The notes beneath the pieces are model-generated. The model made no database searches. It saw nothing but the letters and a program-made list of their open reading frames with translations, and had not been told where the DNA came from. A stretch of 6,264 nt of DNA, taken from assembly GCA_035604455.1 (NCBI GenBank), contig DATNIM010000149.1:1-6264 (forward strand), read 5' to 3'. Within the stretch, counting starts at the first letter, position 1; every line of letters begins with the position of its first letter. This DNA is from AG25 sp035604455. GTDB lineage: Bacteria > Gemmatimonadota > Gemmatimonadetes > Gemmatimonadales > GWC2-71-9. The position numbers and the translations under genes were made by a program. Positions 5,747 to 6,264 of the stretch are shown piece after piece.

Positions 5747-6112
5747 ATGGTCCGTCGCTACGAGACGGTCTACATCTTTGACAGCGTCCTCGAAGAGCCC
5801 GCCATCACGGAACGGCTGACTCGCTTCCATGCCCTGATCACCAAGGACGGGCAGGGCACGTTGACCAACGTGGCCCATTGGGGGAAGCGAACGATGGCCT
5901 ATCCCGTAAAGAAGCGGGAGACCGGGTATTACGTCGTCGCCCAGTTCGAAACGACCGGAGAGCTCCTTCCCGAGTTCGAGCGCGCGGTGAAGCTCGACGA
6001 AGGCGTGCTGCGCTTTCTCGTGGTGATCAACGAGGGCGAGCCCGTGAAGCCCGCACCGGCCGCGCCGATCTCCGGCGATGAGGACGAAATCGAGGAGGAA
6101 GAAGATCAATGA
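5747..6112 (+). CDS. rpsF: Small-subunit ribosomal protein bS6
   Basis: A 121-residue bS6, which pairs with bS18 and binds the central domain of 16S rRNA on the 30S platform. Family motifs: RRYETVYIFD (3-12), the WGKRTMAYPVKK segment (45-56) that contacts RNA, GYYVVAQFE (60-68), and EFERAVKLDEGVLRFLVV (76-93). After about residue 96 there is a Pro/Ala linker and a strongly acidic end (GDEDEIEEEEDQ). In E. coli the bS6 C-terminus is extended with glutamates by RimK; an encoded acidic end here is comparable in charge, though no functional equivalence is shown. The stop overlaps the rpsR start as ATGA, and no ssb gene lies between them, unlike in Firmicutes and Actinobacteria. Translational coupling would help keep bS6 and bS18 equal in amount. 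Confidence 0.97.
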   Translation: MVRRYETVYIFDSVLEEPAITERLTRFHALITKDGQGTLTNVAHWGKRTMAYPVKKRETGYYVVAQFETTGELLPEFERAVKLDEGVLRFLVVINEGEPVKPAPAAPISGDEDEIEEEEDQ

Positions 6113-6264
6113 GACGGCCCGCCAAGACGTGCCCGGTGTGCGAGTCTGGAGCGCGCGTCCTCGACTACAAGGACGAGCGCACCCTGGGCCGCTTCCTCAC
6201 CGAGCGCGGCAAGATCCTGCCGAGTCGACTGTCGGGGATGTGCGCGCGCCATCAGCGTCAGCTC
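6109..6264 (+). CDS. rpsR: Small-subunit ribosomal protein bS18, zinc-binding type (3' end cut off by window edge)
   Basis: Only the first 52 codons are in the window; the family is usually about 70-90 residues, so roughly a third is missing. The visible part is diagnostic: DYKD (19-22), LGRFLTERGKILPSR (26-40) and the C-terminal core GMCARHQRQL (43-52). Cys8 and Cys11 (CPVC) together with Cys45 and His48 (CARH) form the metal site of the C+ version of bS18; E. coli bS18 lacks the full set. The start ATG at 6109 overlaps the rpsF stop and gives the short basic MRRPAK lead-in expected of this family. It has no separate ribosome-binding site beyond GGAGGAAGAAG within the rpsF end (from about 6094), which is also a plausible Shine-Dalgarno sequence. 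In many genomes rplI follows, outside this window. Confidence 0.96.
   Translation, partial: MRRPAKTCPVCESGARVLDYKDERTLGRFLTERGKILPSRLSGMCARHQRQL

Overview
The window is GC-rich and gene-dense, and every recognisable gene lies on the + strand. It holds part of a bacterial chromosome: the end of a transport-type membrane gene pair, followed by a housekeeping block for nucleotide synthesis and translation. I see no phage, transposon, CRISPR, tRNA or rRNA sequence. The order prs, rplY(ctc), pth, ychF, rpsF, rpsR, next to a GldG/DUF4340 pair and with GTG and TTG starts, fits a GC-rich Gram-negative-type lineage such as Gemmatimonadota. That placement is inferred from gene order and composition, not shown directly.

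Layout. Bases 2-1195 are the 3' part of a GldG-family ABC-transporter auxiliary subunit, cut by the left edge. It overlaps by 4 bases (GTGA) a DUF4340 membrane-anchored protein (1192-2145). A 123-base gap follows, holding a small GC hairpin after the stop and a larger hairpin that could bury the ribosome-binding site of prs. Then come prs (2269-3222, PRPP synthetase), rplY (3262-3999, long CTC-type bL25), pth (4003-4536, peptidyl-tRNA hydrolase, TTG start) and ychF (4540-5640, Obg-family ATPase). The gaps are 39, 3 and 3 bases, so these four genes look co-transcribed. A 106-base gap has a compact hairpin after ychF and a C-rich, foldable leader before rpsF. rpsF (5747-6112, bS6) overlaps rpsR (6109-6264, bS18, cut by the right edge) by ATGA.

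How the genes fit together. PRPP synthetase supplies the precursor for nucleotides, His and Trp. bL25 binds 5S rRNA, Pth recycles peptidyl-tRNAs dropped by ribosomes, YchF is a ribosome-associated ATPase, and bS6 and bS18 are direct partners on the 30S platform. The block is a growth and translation cluster. The GldG/DUF4340 pair is probably a separate transcription unit whose ABC ATPase and permease should lie just left of the window.

Novelty. I do not find convincing evidence of a new biological system. The best leads are the two candidate RNA structures that would cover ribosome-binding sites (prs and rpsF). Smaller points concern unusual residues next to conserved motifs and low-complexity charged tails on bL25 and bS6.
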